Source of the DNA: Rheinheimera sp. 1928-s
Lineage (GTDB): Bacteria > Pseudomonadota > Gammaproteobacteria > Enterobacterales > Alteromonadaceae
Reading direction: 5' to 3'
Assembly (NCBI RefSeq): GCF_029269265.1
Contig: NZ_JARIXP010000001.1
Coordinates: 229,568-293,567 of the forward strand
Length of the DNA: 64,000 bases
Of this stretch, positions 17,651 to 26,941 are shown piece by piece (positions within the stretch are counted from its first letter, which is position 1; the number at the start of each line of letters is the position of its first letter). Made by a program: the position numbers and the translations under genes. The notes under the pieces are model-generated. The model was not told the origin of the DNA. It was given only the letters and a program-made list of their open reading frames with translations, and did not search any database.

Positions 17651-17941
17651 ATGAAGTATCTGTTGCTTGCTGAAAATGATGTGCAAAAGGCTTTTTCTGA
17701 ACATTTGCGCAAACTAAGGCAACAAGCCAAACTCTCCCGGCTGGAGTTAGCAGAGCGCAGTACTGTGCCGGCTGCAACCATCAAAAAATTTGAGCTGACA
17801 GGGCAAATTTCATTTCGCCAGTTGCTTCTGCTCTGGCAGACGCTGGATGACTTAAAGCGCCTTTATGGATTAACTCAACAACAAGCCCAAAGCCTGACAG
17901 CTCCGCAATCTATTGAGGAGGTGTTGAGAGATGGCCTTTAA
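17651..17941 (+). CDS. hipB: HipB-like XRE-family antitoxin
   Basis: A 96-residue helix-turn-helix protein: FSEHLRKLRQQAKLSRLELAERSTVPAATIKKFELTG is the XRE/Cro DNA-binding region. The C-terminal tail (TAPQSIEEVLRDGL) is short, as in HipB. The ATG at 17651 has GAGG upstream. A longer frame opens 17 codons earlier inside the operator and is rejected. The next gene, HipA, overlaps the stop by 11 bases, giving a typical antitoxin-toxin operon. It should neutralise HipA and repress its own promoter through the two dyads upstream. Confidence 0.85.
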   Translation: MKYLLLAENDVQKAFSEHLRKLRQQAKLSRLELAERSTVPAATIKKFELTGQISFRQLLLLWQTLDDLKRLYGLTQQQAQSLTAPQSIEEVLRDGL

Positions 17942-19220
17942 ACCTGTTCAAAAACTGCATGTGTCCCGCACGCTGGAGTCAGGTCAAAAAGTGTCGGTTG
18001 GTGTGCTTGCCCAAAACCGGCAAGGCGTGTTTTTTCAGTATGATCAGGACTATTTGAGCCAGTTTGAAAACCTGTCGCCTTTTGTCATCCACTTTAATTC
18101 TGCAGTGCAACAAGCGCCAAAAACGCCACATGGCGGCATACATGGCGTATTTGCCGACGCCTTGCCTGATGGCTGGGGATTGTTACTGCAGGATCGTGTT
18201 TTTCGCCGTCACGGCATCTTACCCGCAACTATTACAGTCATGGACAGGTTGGCTTTTGTTGGTGATTCCGCTCTTGGCGCTTTATCCTTCAGCCCAGGTT
18301 CTGACTATATAGAAGAATCAGCGGCAGACATTAGTCTGGACAGTTTGGGGCTGAATGCTCAGGCGATTTTTGATGGGCAAACTGAAGAGGTATTAAGCGC
18401 ATTAATTGCTGCTGGCAGTGCCGGTGGAGCAAGACCCAAAGCACAACTTTATTTCCAGGGCGACAACTACAGGGTATGCCGGACCACACCTATAGCCAAT
18501 GATTATGCATGGTTAGTCAAATTTACCTCTGCCAATTTAGCCTTGGGCCATGAAGAGGGCTTATGCGAAGCCGCTTATTTAACCCTGGCAGAGCGGGCAG
18601 GGCTAATGCCTCCAGAGTGGAAGTTATTAAATGCGCCTAAAGGGTCGGGGGCGACTAAATGGCTTGCAGTGAAGCGTTTTGATTACATCAATAACCCGGA
18701 TGGAAGCAGCGGAAGGCGTCACCTGCATAGTGCCTGTGGTCTGCTGGATGCTGATTTTCAGGTACCAAGTTTAGATTACGAAGACCTGATTAAAGCGACC
18801 CGTATTTTATGTAAATCGCCCGCTGCAGGCCAACTGCAATTTAAAAGGGCTATGTTTAACTTACTGTTCTGCAATCAGGATGATCACAGTAAAAACTGGG
18901 CTTTTATGCAAAAAGACAGTGGGGAATGGCAACCAGCACCCTTTTATGATGTCACTTTTAGTCCAAATCCTTTTGGCGAGCATGCCACTTCTTTTTGTGG
19001 TTTCGGCAAGCAACCACCCCTCAAAGCCCTGCAAAAACTGGCTGAAGCAGCAGGCTTTGCGCGTTGGTCAGTTGCAGAACAATTGATCAGGGAACTGATG
19101 GATCTTGTATCAGGTTTTAATCAGGTGGCTAATGAATTAGCGATCAAACCTCAGACTAGTGCTTTAATCACTGCACAGATAAGCAGTTCGCGACAGCATC
19201 TGGCCGGTATTCTTGGTTAA
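17931..19220 (+). CDS. hipA: HipA-family serine/threonine kinase toxin
   Basis: A 429-residue HipA kinase. The N-terminal subdomain (about 10-120) includes HGGIHGVFADALPDGWG. The P-loop-like SAGGARPKAQLYF lies near residue 163 and the catalytic loop NQDDHSKNW at about 315-323. The metal-binding segment FYDVTFSP follows near residue 337. All catalytic elements look intact, so the protein should be an active kinase. HipA of E. coli phosphorylates glutamyl-tRNA synthetase and causes persistence; related HipT toxins use other tRNA synthetases, so the target here is open. GGAGG ten bases before the ATG lies within hipB. Confidence 0.93.
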   Translation: MAFKPVQKLHVSRTLESGQKVSVGVLAQNRQGVFFQYDQDYLSQFENLSPFVIHFNSAVQQAPKTPHGGIHGVFADALPDGWGLLLQDRVFRRHGILPATITVMDRLAFVGDSALGALSFSPGSDYIEESAADISLDSLGLNAQAIFDGQTEEVLSALIAAGSAGGARPKAQLYFQGDNYRVCRTTPIANDYAWLVKFTSANLALGHEEGLCEAAYLTLAERAGLMPPEWKLLNAPKGSGATKWLAVKRFDYINNPDGSSGRRHLHSACGLLDADFQVPSLDYEDLIKATRILCKSPAAGQLQFKRAMFNLLFCNQDDHSKNWAFMQKDSGEWQPAPFYDVTFSPNPFGEHATSFCGFGKQPPLKALQKLAEAAGFARWSVAEQLIRELMDLVSGFNQVANELAIKPQTSALITAQISSSRQHLAGILG

Positions 19221-19222
19221 GC

Positions 19223-19247
19223 GTAGGGGCAGGGTTTATCCCTGCCC
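19223..19247 (+). repeat. REP-like hairpin with GTAG head (class B), also possible hipA terminator
   Basis: GTAG (19223-19226) is followed by GGGCAGGG, loop TTTAT, CCCTGCCC. The element begins three bases after the hipA stop. The same stem and TTTAT loop with a GGAG head recur at 58625-58649. Confidence 0.55.
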
Positions 19248-19266
19248 GTCTTGCATCCAAACGAAA

Positions 19267-19284
19267 TTAAAGCGACAGCTTTAA
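19267..19284 (-). terminator. Terminator-like hairpin overlapping the DUF3297 stop codon
   Basis: On the minus strand TTAAAGC-TGTC-GCTTTAA is followed by TTTCGTTT. The stop codon of the DUF3297 gene forms part of the first arm. Confidence 0.5.
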
Positions 19285-19553
19285 CTAGCTTCGGTATAAA
19301 AAGCTTCTACTTTGCCTTTTAAAGTCATCAGTAAAGGCTGGCCACGACGGTCCAACGCTTTGGCCGCTGCCACTTTCACCCAACCTTCGCTGATGCAATA
19401 CTCTTCCACGTCAAAACGCTGTTTGCCGTTCAGGCGAATACCCACGTCATGTTCAAAAATTGCCGCTACATAATGCGGGCTACGTGGGTTGGTGCAAAGG
19501 CGATCCGGTAAATCCGGGCGTGCTGCTGTGTCTTGAGTGCTAGTGTCTGTCAT
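19281..19553 (-). CDS. DUF3297-family protein
   Basis: A 90-residue soluble protein. The family pattern is clear: DLPDRLCTNPRSPHY near residue 14, then DVGIRLNGKQRFDVEEYCISEGWV, then GQPLLMTLKGKVEAFY at the end. DUF3297 proteins are short, widespread in proteobacteria and of unknown function. The gene stands alone, divergent from the FKBP gene and convergent with hipA. The upstream region contains an unusual A-rich purine tract and a REP-like hairpin. Confidence 0.8.
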   Translation of the reverse strand: MTDTSTQDTAARPDLPDRLCTNPRSPHYVAAIFEHDVGIRLNGKQRFDVEEYCISEGWVKVAAAKALDRRGQPLLMTLKGKVEAFYTEAS

Positions 19554-19701
19554 GGCTCTGGCCTGTAATAAATAAAACGTGCGCCATTGTAGGCAAAGCC
19601 AGCAGTGGGCTCAAGAGCGGCGGCCAGAAACAAAGAAAAACAAAAAGAAACAAAGAAAAATGGAAGACTTTTGCCGCAAGACCGGTTTCTATCGAGGTGT
19701 G

Positions 19702-19732
19702 GTAGGCTGCACTCGACGCGAAGCGTCAGTGC
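19702..19732 (+). repeat. REP-like hairpin with GTAG head (class A)
   Basis: GTAG at 19702-19705, then GCACT, unpaired C, GACGC, loop GAA, GCGTC, AGTGC. Same architecture and head as the copy at 1456-1489, with compensating base changes in the stem. Confidence 0.6.
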
Positions 19733-19831
19733 AACAATCCAGAACCCACAACCCACAATCACCTCATCTTTGACCAAAACCAACATTAACAATAAGATGG
19801 CTGTTACCTAGCTAAATTAACCGGACTCACC

Positions 19832-20302
19832 ATGAAAATTGCTTTAATTGTTTTAGTTCTCGCTTGTGTCGCTTATTACTTCTACAACAGCGCCAGTTCT
19901 AAAAAAGCCGCTCTGCTGAACCATGAAAAAGGCAGCGCATTTTTAGCTGAAAACTCTAAAAAAGAGGGTGTAAAAACCACAGCTTCAGGCCTGCAGTATG
20001 AGGTTTTACAAAGTGGCAATGGCGAAACCCATCCAAGCGCCAGCAGCACAGTACGAGTGCATTACCATGGCACGCTTACCGATGGCACAGTGTTCGACTC
20101 ATCAGTTGAGCGCGACGAAACCATCTCTTTCCCATTAAACCGCGTTATTCCAGGCTGGACCGAAGGCTTGCAACTGATGAAAGTGGGCGATAAATTCCGC
20201 TTTTTTATCCCATCAGGCTTGGGTTATGGCAACCGCAGCGCAGGCAAAATCCCGCCAGGTTCAGTGCTGATTTTTGATGTGGAATTGTTTGAAATCCAAT
20301 GA
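19832..20302 (+). CDS. FKBP-type peptidyl-prolyl cis-trans isomerase
   Basis: A 156-residue protein with an N-terminal membrane helix (residues 1-18) that anchors it or acts as a signal sequence. A single FKBP domain occupies about residues 55-156. Key segments are VRVHYHGTLTDGTVFDSS, VIPGWTEGLQLM and the end GNRSAGKIPPGSVLIFDVELFE, including the drug-pocket residues Y, D, W and the I-P pair. It should catalyse proline isomerisation during folding in the periplasm. The linker (about 20-50) is shorter than the dimerisation arm of FkpA/Mip, so it is a small FklB-like form. Confidence 0.92.
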   Translation: MKIALIVLVLACVAYYFYNSASSKKAALLNHEKGSAFLAENSKKEGVKTTASGLQYEVLQSGNGETHPSASSTVRVHYHGTLTDGTVFDSSVERDETISFPLNRVIPGWTEGLQLMKVGDKFRFFIPSGLGYGNRSAGKIPPGSVLIFDVELFEIQ

Positions 20303-20347
20303 AGCATGTGAGGCAGGTTTTGCCTCACTGCTTTAGTTATTTTTCCT
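20302..20347 (+). terminator. Intrinsic terminator after FKBP gene
   Basis: AAGCA-T-GTGAGGCA pairs with TGCCTCAC-TGCTT across loop GGTTT (13 pairs, one unpaired T), then TAGTTATTTTT. Confidence 0.78.
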
Positions 20348-20472
20348 TATTTGCGTTTGGTTTGACGTTGATTAACTTTTAAATTATTGATTTTTAATCC
20401 TAAGTGTTGGAGCCGTGAAGCTAACAGCTTGTGCAGGTGAAAATCAGTCTTTGAGTATTGGATTTAAAAATT

Positions 20473-21300
20473 ATGGAAGAACCTCTTAAGCTAATTGAAC
20501 TAAATTACCTTGACCGATTCAGGCAACACCTGATGGCAGACGATTCGCCTGAATCTGTAGAAAGGCACCTTAGGTGGTATTTAGAGTTCTTTGGAGGGTT
20601 GAATATAAGATTCGGCTATGACAGGCCAATTGTAAGGGCAAGAATATGCGCTGACTCAAGTGGTTTTAGTCACATTAGCGAGTTGTTTTGTCCACCACCG
20701 GAAATTACTAATGTAGGACGAATGAACGATAAAGGTAATCCAATGTTTTATGCTGCTTATCACATTGGAACCGCGATTGCTGAGATTAATGCTAAAGAGG
20801 GAGATATAGTTCAAGTTGCTCAGTTTCAGTTGCCAGAGACATCAGAGAGAGGTCTCAGGTGTTTGATAATTGGTGAGATATACAACGCTTATCACGGGAC
20901 GAGCACATTTTCGCAATCTTTATTCGATGAAATTCGTAAGCTAATTGAAAGGCTCGGAAAGAAAAATATTCGTGCACTACTTTCCTACTTGTATATGGAT
21001 GCTCTATCTTCGGAGTTGCTAAATGATGTTTCAGCATCCAAAAAGGATTACATTTACTCAAGAACTTTAAGTCGACTTTTATTGGAAAAGCACCCAGATA
21101 TCGATGGGTTGATATTTCCAAGTGCAAAGATAAAAGGAACGTCGAATATAGTGTTACGTCCAGGAGCCGTTTTGCATAAAGCAAAAGTAGTTTCAAGTCA
21201 TATTTTTAGAATATCTAAGTTGTATCCATATGGGCTATGTGATTTTGAGCTTATAAAAGAAGCGAAAGGAGAGGGAATTGACGGTCGAATTATATGGTGA
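20473..21300 (+). CDS. RES-domain protein (putative NAD+-degrading), no antitoxin partner
   Basis: A 275-residue protein. Its centre shows the RES pattern: an arginine-bearing strand (PIVRARIC), then GRMNDKGNPMFYAAYHIGTAIAEI, which matches the G-R-x-N-x-x-G...(L/F)Y-x-A...T-A-x-x-E signature. RES proteins have an ADP-ribosyltransferase-like fold, and toxin members (ParT, MbcT) degrade or transfer from NAD+. Typical RES toxins are about 150-230 residues and follow a Xre/DUF2384 antitoxin gene; none is visible here. The gene is A+T-rich compared with its neighbours, which suggests horizontal transfer. An in-frame TTG at 20458 is possible; ATG is preferred. Confidence 0.68.
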   Translation: MEEPLKLIELNYLDRFRQHLMADDSPESVERHLRWYLEFFGGLNIRFGYDRPIVRARICADSSGFSHISELFCPPPEITNVGRMNDKGNPMFYAAYHIGTAIAEINAKEGDIVQVAQFQLPETSERGLRCLIIGEIYNAYHGTSTFSQSLFDEIRKLIERLGKKNIRALLSYLYMDALSSELLNDVSASKKDYIYSRTLSRLLLEKHPDIDGLIFPSAKIKGTSNIVLRPGAVLHKAKVVSSHIFRISKLYPYGLCDFELIKEAKGEGIDGRIIW

Positions 21301-21475
21301 ATAAAACTTGCAGAGAAACCAACATACCACTAGCTATTACCCCCACTGTAAAAAAACCTTCATAAAATTCTCTGTCCATAAATCACTGGTCGTTGCTCTT
21401 TAGGGGGACTGCTGCGCATTTGCGCCTGGCAGATTTACTTAATCAGCTTAACTAACCAGGAATAATGGATTAATT

Positions 21476-24178
21476 ATGAAGACGAATCTTCGCAAGAGTC
21501 ATCTGGCTTTGGCCGTTCTGGCTGCACTTCCGGCTTTTTACAGCCCTGTATTGCTGGCCCAATCTGCTACGGAAACTGCTGCGGCAGAAACTGAAGTTAT
21601 TGAAGTCAAGGGTTTTCGCAGCTCCATTATCAAAGCCAAAGATCTGAAGCGTGAAGCCATGATCGCTCAGGATTCGATAGTGGCGGAAGATATTGCGGAT
21701 TTCCCGGATTTAAACCTGGCCGACTCATTACAGCGTGTGCCTGGTGTCACTATTACTCGTGAAGGTGGTGAAGGCCGGCAGATTTCTTTGCGTGGTTTAG
21801 GCCCTGATTTTACCCGTGTTCAGGTGAATGGCATGGAAGCTTTAGGCACGTCGTCTTCGCCTATGGATGCGCGTGGTGCTGTGTCCCGTACCCGGGCTTT
21901 TGACTTTAATATTTTTGCCTCTGAGCTGTTTAACCAGATTGATGTAAAAAAATCCTTTTCTGCCGATCAGGAAGAAGGGGGCATAGCTGGTACTGTCAAT
22001 TTACGTACCGCCAAACCTTTTGATTATGACGGCGCTCAGGCAGCTGTTTCCGCTCAGGTAGGCACCAACAGCAATACCGACAGCACAGACCCTCGTATCG
22101 CGGCTTTATTGTCTAATACCTGGTCGAATTTTGGTGCGCTTGTGTCTGTGGCGTATAGCGACAGAGCCACGAACGAATACGGCACTAATACCACGCGCTG
22201 GCGCCGTGAAGGTGGCAAAAAAGCTGCCGATGCCAGCAATACTGAACTCCAGGCAGAGCTGGATTCAGGCGAATTATGGTTTCCTCGTGGTCACCGTTAT
22301 TCGGTCTGGGAAAATGATCAAAACCGTTTAGGTATTACTGCTGCTTTGCAGTACAAACCCAATCAGGATTTCAGTCTGGTGCTTGATTTAATGCACGGCA
22401 AACTGGAAAACCAGTTGTCTGAGCATCATATGGCGGTAAAAGATAACTCTGTGGTCAACGACTTAGTCTGGCGCGAGAAAAACGGCGAAAAAGAAGTGAT
22501 TTATGCCGATTATAAAAATGCGACCTGGCGTAATGAAAACCGTCAGGATTACAACGACTCGGTATTTAATCAGGTCAGTTTAACGGCCGACTGGACTTTA
22601 ACTGACGACTTAACAATGAGCGCCATGCTTGGCCACAGTTCGTCAGATTATGAGCAACCGAGAGTCAATAAACTGAATATCGAAGCCAGTAAAAAAGTGA
22701 ATATTATTACTGATTTCACTCAGGACGCTTTTTATGGTCAGAGTTATTCACCTGACTTTGATGTGGCCGCTCTGGATGGTTACACAGTCAAAGACTTGTA
22801 CTTTCAGTCGAACTTTATTTACTCCGATTTTGACAATGCCAAACTGGATTTTGAGTACCACTTAACCGACAGCTCGAGCCTGAAATTTGGTGCGAATCAT
22901 AAGAAATTTACTAACTCAGGTTTTGAACGTGTGGCGCAGAATTTTCCAACCAATGCAGCTACACCACAAAATCAGGGCGTAAAAACGCTGACGGCAGAGC
23001 AGGTGCAGGTGTTTAACGGTCATCCGGATCAAAGCTGGTTACAAGGTGATATGGCGGCTTTGCAGGCTTTTTATGGTCTGACGAACTTTGCCTTAACGGA
23101 TGAACATACAATAGAAAGCTCAGCCTATGATATAGCGGAAGAAACCCAAGCCGCTTATCTGGTGTACGACACCGAATATGATGTGGCTGGTATGCCGCTT
23201 CGTGCCAATATAGGCGTGCGTTACTTCACTACAGAGCTAAGCTCAAAAGGTTTGTCGAAAGGCATTCCAACGCAGATGGTGCGTGATTACTCAGACTATT
23301 TGCCTAGCCTGAACATTGCTTATGAATTTGCCGAAGATGTCATTTGGCGTACCGGCCTGAGCAAAAACATGACCCGTCCTTCGTTAGGTTCTTTGGCCTT
23401 TTCGGCCAACGTCAGCCAAACCTCTTTAGGCGAAAACGATATAGGTCAGATTTCAGTGGGTAACCCTCACCTGAAACCTTTTGAATCCAATAACTTTGAT
23501 ACCGCAGTCGAATGGTATTTTGAAGATATAGGTCTGGCTTCAGTGGCGCTGTTTTACAAAGACATTGATAATTTTATTGTTACTGAAACTCAGCAGATCG
23601 TGTACAGCGAATTAGGCCTGCCTGCACAGTTATTGCCTGTAGGTAAAACTGTGGATGATATTTTTAACGTATCGTCGCCACAAAACTCTGACTCATCCAG
23701 CATCAAAGGTTTTGAACTGGCGATGCAACGCGACCTGGATTTCCTGCCAGCGCCATTTAATAACCTGGGCGTGATCGCCAACTACACCTGGGCAGATGGC
23801 AATACTTTGTATCGCAACGTCGAAAACTCAGGTGAAGATCAGGTGAAACCTTTTGCTGGTTTGTCGAAGCAGAGCTACAACTTCACGCTGTATTATGAAA
23901 CAGAACAGTGGGGTGGCCGTGTGGCAGCCGCTTATCGCAGCGACTACATCACAGGTGTGGAAAGTGGTTCTATCGACGATGACGAACGGGGTTACCATGC
24001 CACTACTCACGTGGACTTCTCAGCGTTTTACCGCTTAAGCGAGCATGTAAAACTGAATATTGAAGCCATGAACCTGACCAATGTGCGTGACGAGTTGTAT
24101 AGCGATTCCAACGACAGAGCGTACAACACGACCTTTAGTGGACGGACTTATATGGCCGGGGTGACAGTGCAGTTTTAA
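21476..24178 (+). CDS. TonB-dependent receptor, paralogue without STN domain
   Basis: A 900-residue outer-membrane receptor. The signal peptide ends near VLLAQSA (residue 30). A TonB-box-like EVIEVKGFRSSI follows, then a plug with QDSIVAEDIADFPDLNLADSL and RQISLRGLGPDFTRVQVNGM. The barrel ends in RTYMAGVTVQF. It aligns with the receptor at 13543 over the plug and barrel, but starts directly at the TonB box, with no STN signalling domain and no sigma/FecR genes beside it. It probably imports a related organic ligand. The PHP hydrolase downstream may process that ligand; this is inference. Confidence 0.92.
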   Translation: MKTNLRKSHLALAVLAALPAFYSPVLLAQSATETAAAETEVIEVKGFRSSIIKAKDLKREAMIAQDSIVAEDIADFPDLNLADSLQRVPGVTITREGGEGRQISLRGLGPDFTRVQVNGMEALGTSSSPMDARGAVSRTRAFDFNIFASELFNQIDVKKSFSADQEEGGIAGTVNLRTAKPFDYDGAQAAVSAQVGTNSNTDSTDPRIAALLSNTWSNFGALVSVAYSDRATNEYGTNTTRWRREGGKKAADASNTELQAELDSGELWFPRGHRYSVWENDQNRLGITAALQYKPNQDFSLVLDLMHGKLENQLSEHHMAVKDNSVVNDLVWREKNGEKEVIYADYKNATWRNENRQDYNDSVFNQVSLTADWTLTDDLTMSAMLGHSSSDYEQPRVNKLNIEASKKVNIITDFTQDAFYGQSYSPDFDVAALDGYTVKDLYFQSNFIYSDFDNAKLDFEYHLTDSSSLKFGANHKKFTNSGFERVAQNFPTNAATPQNQGVKTLTAEQVQVFNGHPDQSWLQGDMAALQAFYGLTNFALTDEHTIESSAYDIAEETQAAYLVYDTEYDVAGMPLRANIGVRYFTTELSSKGLSKGIPTQMVRDYSDYLPSLNIAYEFAEDVIWRTGLSKNMTRPSLGSLAFSANVSQTSLGENDIGQISVGNPHLKPFESNNFDTAVEWYFEDIGLASVALFYKDIDNFIVTETQQIVYSELGLPAQLLPVGKTVDDIFNVSSPQNSDSSSIKGFELAMQRDLDFLPAPFNNLGVIANYTWADGNTLYRNVENSGEDQVKPFAGLSKQSYNFTLYYETEQWGGRVAAAYRSDYITGVESGSIDDDERGYHATTHVDFSAFYRLSEHVKLNIEAMNLTNVRDELYSDSNDRAYNTTFSGRTYMAGVTVQF

Positions 24179-24214
24179 TCCTGCGTTTTAGCTGTCTAGT
24201 TTGATTGTAGTAAG

Positions 24215-24250
24215 AAAAAAGCCCTGATTCGGTTGAGTCAGGGTTTTGCT
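24215..24250 (+). terminator. Intrinsic terminator after TBDR
   Basis: AAAAGCCCTGA pairs with TCAGGGTTTT across a ten-base loop, followed by GCTTT. It lies 37 bp after the stop. Confidence 0.72.
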
Positions 24251-24284
24251 TTAACCCGAGTTTCTTAGCAGTAAGGTGTAGTGA

Positions 24285-25757
24285 GTGAGAACTTTTGTAG
24301 TGAATAAAAAGCAGATTGGCCTGGCTGCTGTAGTGACTTTGCTCATGGCGTCATGCCAGCAGGTTCAGCTGGAACAAAAACCAGACCAAGGCAAAAGCTG
24401 GCTGGCCGGTGATCACCATGTGCATACCCATTACAGCGTGAAATGGGATAACTCAGTGTTTCCGCCCACGCCCATTATTGGGGGAGATGCCAAATATTCA
24501 ACAGCACTGAATGCGCAAATGGCCGCACATTATGGTTTAAGCTGGATGGTGGTGACAGACCACGGCGGGCCAAATCGTGCCAAACTTGCGTTGGAGCAGG
24601 CGTACCCTGAACTTGTGGCTTCACGTAAAGCTTTACCGCAGATTCTGCAATTTTATGGTATGGAGTTTGATGTACCGGGCAATAGCCCTGGTGGGCGTCA
24701 TGCCAGTTTTATTATGCCGCACCGGCCAACAGAAGCAGAGCAGCTGTACCAGATAGAAAGCCGCTACAACGGCCGTCAGGGCGTACCACCTGGGCCGGAA
24801 AAAGCTGAAGATGCTTTTATGCTGCAGGCGCTTAAAGCCATGAACGAACTACCTGATAAACCTCTGCTGCTGGTGAATCATCCGGCGCGTTTAGCCACTG
24901 GTTTTCGGCAGTACAATAAAGTGACTCCAGAGCAACTACGAGACTGGCAGGACACAGCTCCGGATGTAGTGATTGGTATGACAGGCGCTGAAGGTCATCA
25001 GGCTGCAACCTTAAATCCGGATGGCAGTTCAGACCCAACCGCCATTCGCGGCGAATACCCCCATTACCCAACTATGGGCGGTTATGACCAGATGACAGCC
25101 CGTTTAGGTGGGGTTTGGGATAGTTTACTCAGCGAAGGTCGACACTGGTGGGTAACAGGGGTGTCCGACAGTCATGGTCATTACACAGACGGTTGGGCTG
25201 ATTTCTGGCCAGGCCAATACGCCAAAACTTATGTTTATGCCGATAAAAACTACGACAGTATTTTTGCAGCACTGAAAGCCGGGCAAGTTTTTGTGACCAC
25301 TGGCGATTTAATAGATGCATTGTTTGTTGAAGTGGCAGTAAAAAACTCAGCTAATACCGCCACAGCGGGCCAGACATTAACGGTCTCAGCAGATGATGAG
25401 CTGGTGCTGCGAGTGCGTTTTCGTGACTCCAACAGCAACAACGGCGGCGGTTTTAACCCCCAAGTACAACGAGTGGATGTGATTCAGGGTTTTATCAAAA
25501 GCCCAACCTCCGAGCGAAATAGCGACGAAGCACCAGATACCAAAATAGCCAAACGTTTTTATCCAACCGACTGGACTATCAAAGACGGCTATAGCCAGTT
25601 TGAACTGCCGCTTGGCAAAGTCCGCACCAGTCAGTACCTGCGCTTGCGTGGCACTAATAATAAAAACGAACTGGAGCCAGAGCCTGATGCCAAAGGCGAA
25701 AACCCATGGTTTGATTTATGGTTTTACAGTAATCCGGTGTTTATTAAGCTGCAATAA
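24285..25757 (+). CDS. CehA/McbA-type PHP-domain metallohydrolase, probable lipoprotein
   Basis: A 490-residue protein with a lipoprotein signal (LLMASC near residue 24). The PHP domain has the metal-binding HxH in GDHHVHTHYS near residue 45, then VVTDHGG near residue 90, and later VNHPAR and GVSDSHGHY. Such CehA/McbA-like enzymes hydrolyse phosphoesters or carbamate-type esters; the substrate here is unknown. A C-terminal beta-rich domain (about 350-490) follows. The GTG start at 24285 has AAGG eight bases upstream; a GTG five codons later is possible. Its position after the TBDR suggests linked import and processing, although a terminator separates them. Confidence 0.82.
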   Translation: MRTFVVNKKQIGLAAVVTLLMASCQQVQLEQKPDQGKSWLAGDHHVHTHYSVKWDNSVFPPTPIIGGDAKYSTALNAQMAAHYGLSWMVVTDHGGPNRAKLALEQAYPELVASRKALPQILQFYGMEFDVPGNSPGGRHASFIMPHRPTEAEQLYQIESRYNGRQGVPPGPEKAEDAFMLQALKAMNELPDKPLLLVNHPARLATGFRQYNKVTPEQLRDWQDTAPDVVIGMTGAEGHQAATLNPDGSSDPTAIRGEYPHYPTMGGYDQMTARLGGVWDSLLSEGRHWWVTGVSDSHGHYTDGWADFWPGQYAKTYVYADKNYDSIFAALKAGQVFVTTGDLIDALFVEVAVKNSANTATAGQTLTVSADDELVLRVRFRDSNSNNGGGFNPQVQRVDVIQGFIKSPTSERNSDEAPDTKIAKRFYPTDWTIKDGYSQFELPLGKVRTSQYLRLRGTNNKNELEPEPDAKGENPWFDLWFYSNPVFIKLQ

Positions 25758-25867
25758 CCTTCGCTTACCAGCAGTGAGCTGAGGTTTTTGATAGCGACAG
25801 TTGGGGCTAAGTCGTATTATCTGCTCTGTTTATTTTTGTATGCTACATCTGAAAGAGAGCAGACGTT

Positions 25868-26935
25868 GTGATTTCAGTGGTGAATTTAATTCAAGCGGCT
25901 TTACTGGCTGTGGCTTTATTAGGCCTGTGTTTGCTTAGTGGAAAAAAACAGCATCAGGGCTTTATCGGCTTATTGCTGTTGGTTGTATTGCTCTGCGTTT
26001 TTAATTTGCTGGAAGAAACTAACCTGACTCGTGATCTTTATCTGGTCACGCCGGTTTTTGTTTTGGGCTTGGGGCCAGCCTTTTATCTGGCCGTTAAATC
26101 GGCTTTTACCAGCAGACTTGAATGGCAAGATGCTCTGCATTTTTTACCTATGCTGGCCTTATTGCCTTTAGCTCAACAGCAACCCCAATGGGTGATTGCC
26201 ATTGGCACTGTATGGCGTTTGGGCTATGCGCTGTTAACCTTCCGCCTGGTCTGGCAATTTAACCAATTGCTCAGACAGCAACGTTCTGACGCAGAGGAGT
26301 TATCTTTTGGCTGGTTTGCTTGGGTATTAGCTGTGCAGACTCTGGTCAGTATGCTGGATTTGCTGCGTCTGAATATGCAACCTGCTTTGGGTCAGCTGTT
26401 GAACCAGACAGGGCAGGGAGTGAGTACCGCTATCACTTTGGTGTTATTGGCTTATCTGATTGTGAAGCTGGTCAAAACCCCGGTGGATTTAGCCAGTTTA
26501 AGTCTGGTTTGGCAAAGTGAACACAGTTCAGACGAGCAAAGCCTGGCAGTTTCCGGAGTAGAGCCCTCTCTGATTCGCAGTGAAAATGCTGCGGACTACA
26601 GCGGTATTTTTACTGAACTGGATCAGCAAATTCGCCAGCAGCAATGGTATACCCAGCCTCGTTTAAGTTTGGAGCAGTTATCCGAGCTGACAGGTTTGAA
26701 CCCAAGAGATATTTCCCGTGCTATTAATCTGGTCGCTGGGCTTAACTTCAATGACTACATCAACCAGCTCAGAGTCAAACAAATACAAAGCCAAATTCAG
26801 CAACAGCCTGATACCTCTCTGCTGACCTTGGCGCTAAACGCTGGTTTTAACTCTAAATCCAGTTTTAATACCAGCTTCAGGCAGTGGGTAGGGTTAACTC
26901 CTTCGGCTTACCGCCAGCAACAATTGAATACCTGA
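25868..26935 (+). CDS. AraC-family regulator with N-terminal membrane domain
   Basis: A 355-residue protein. About seven hydrophobic helices fill residues 1-205 and an AraC-type double helix-turn-helix occupies about 250-353. The DNA-binding part contains LEQLSELTGLNPRDISRAIN and LTLALNAGFNSKSSFNTSFRQWVGLTPSAYR, the standard second-HTH signature. Membrane-embedded AraC regulators of this layout are common in Alteromonadales and presumably sense an envelope signal. The target is unknown; the amidohydrolase immediately downstream is a candidate. The start is GTG. Confidence 0.88.
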   Translation: MISVVNLIQAALLAVALLGLCLLSGKKQHQGFIGLLLLVVLLCVFNLLEETNLTRDLYLVTPVFVLGLGPAFYLAVKSAFTSRLEWQDALHFLPMLALLPLAQQQPQWVIAIGTVWRLGYALLTFRLVWQFNQLLRQQRSDAEELSFGWFAWVLAVQTLVSMLDLLRLNMQPALGQLLNQTGQGVSTAITLVLLAYLIVKLVKTPVDLASLSLVWQSEHSSDEQSLAVSGVEPSLIRSENAADYSGIFTELDQQIRQQQWYTQPRLSLEQLSELTGLNPRDISRAINLVAGLNFNDYINQLRVKQIQSQIQQQPDTSLLTLALNAGFNSKSSFNTSFRQWVGLTPSAYRQQQLNT

Positions 26936-26941
26936 CTTCAG

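Noticed and set aside
17490-17777. Minus-strand 95-codon frame opposite hipB
   Set aside because: It is antisense to a well-supported antitoxin gene and its operators and has no recognisable features.
19621-19680. A-rich tract (repeats of AAAGAAA and ACAAA) as a possible short-repeat array or coding region
   Set aside because: Low-complexity purine DNA between divergent genes; the frames found there have no protein-like composition.
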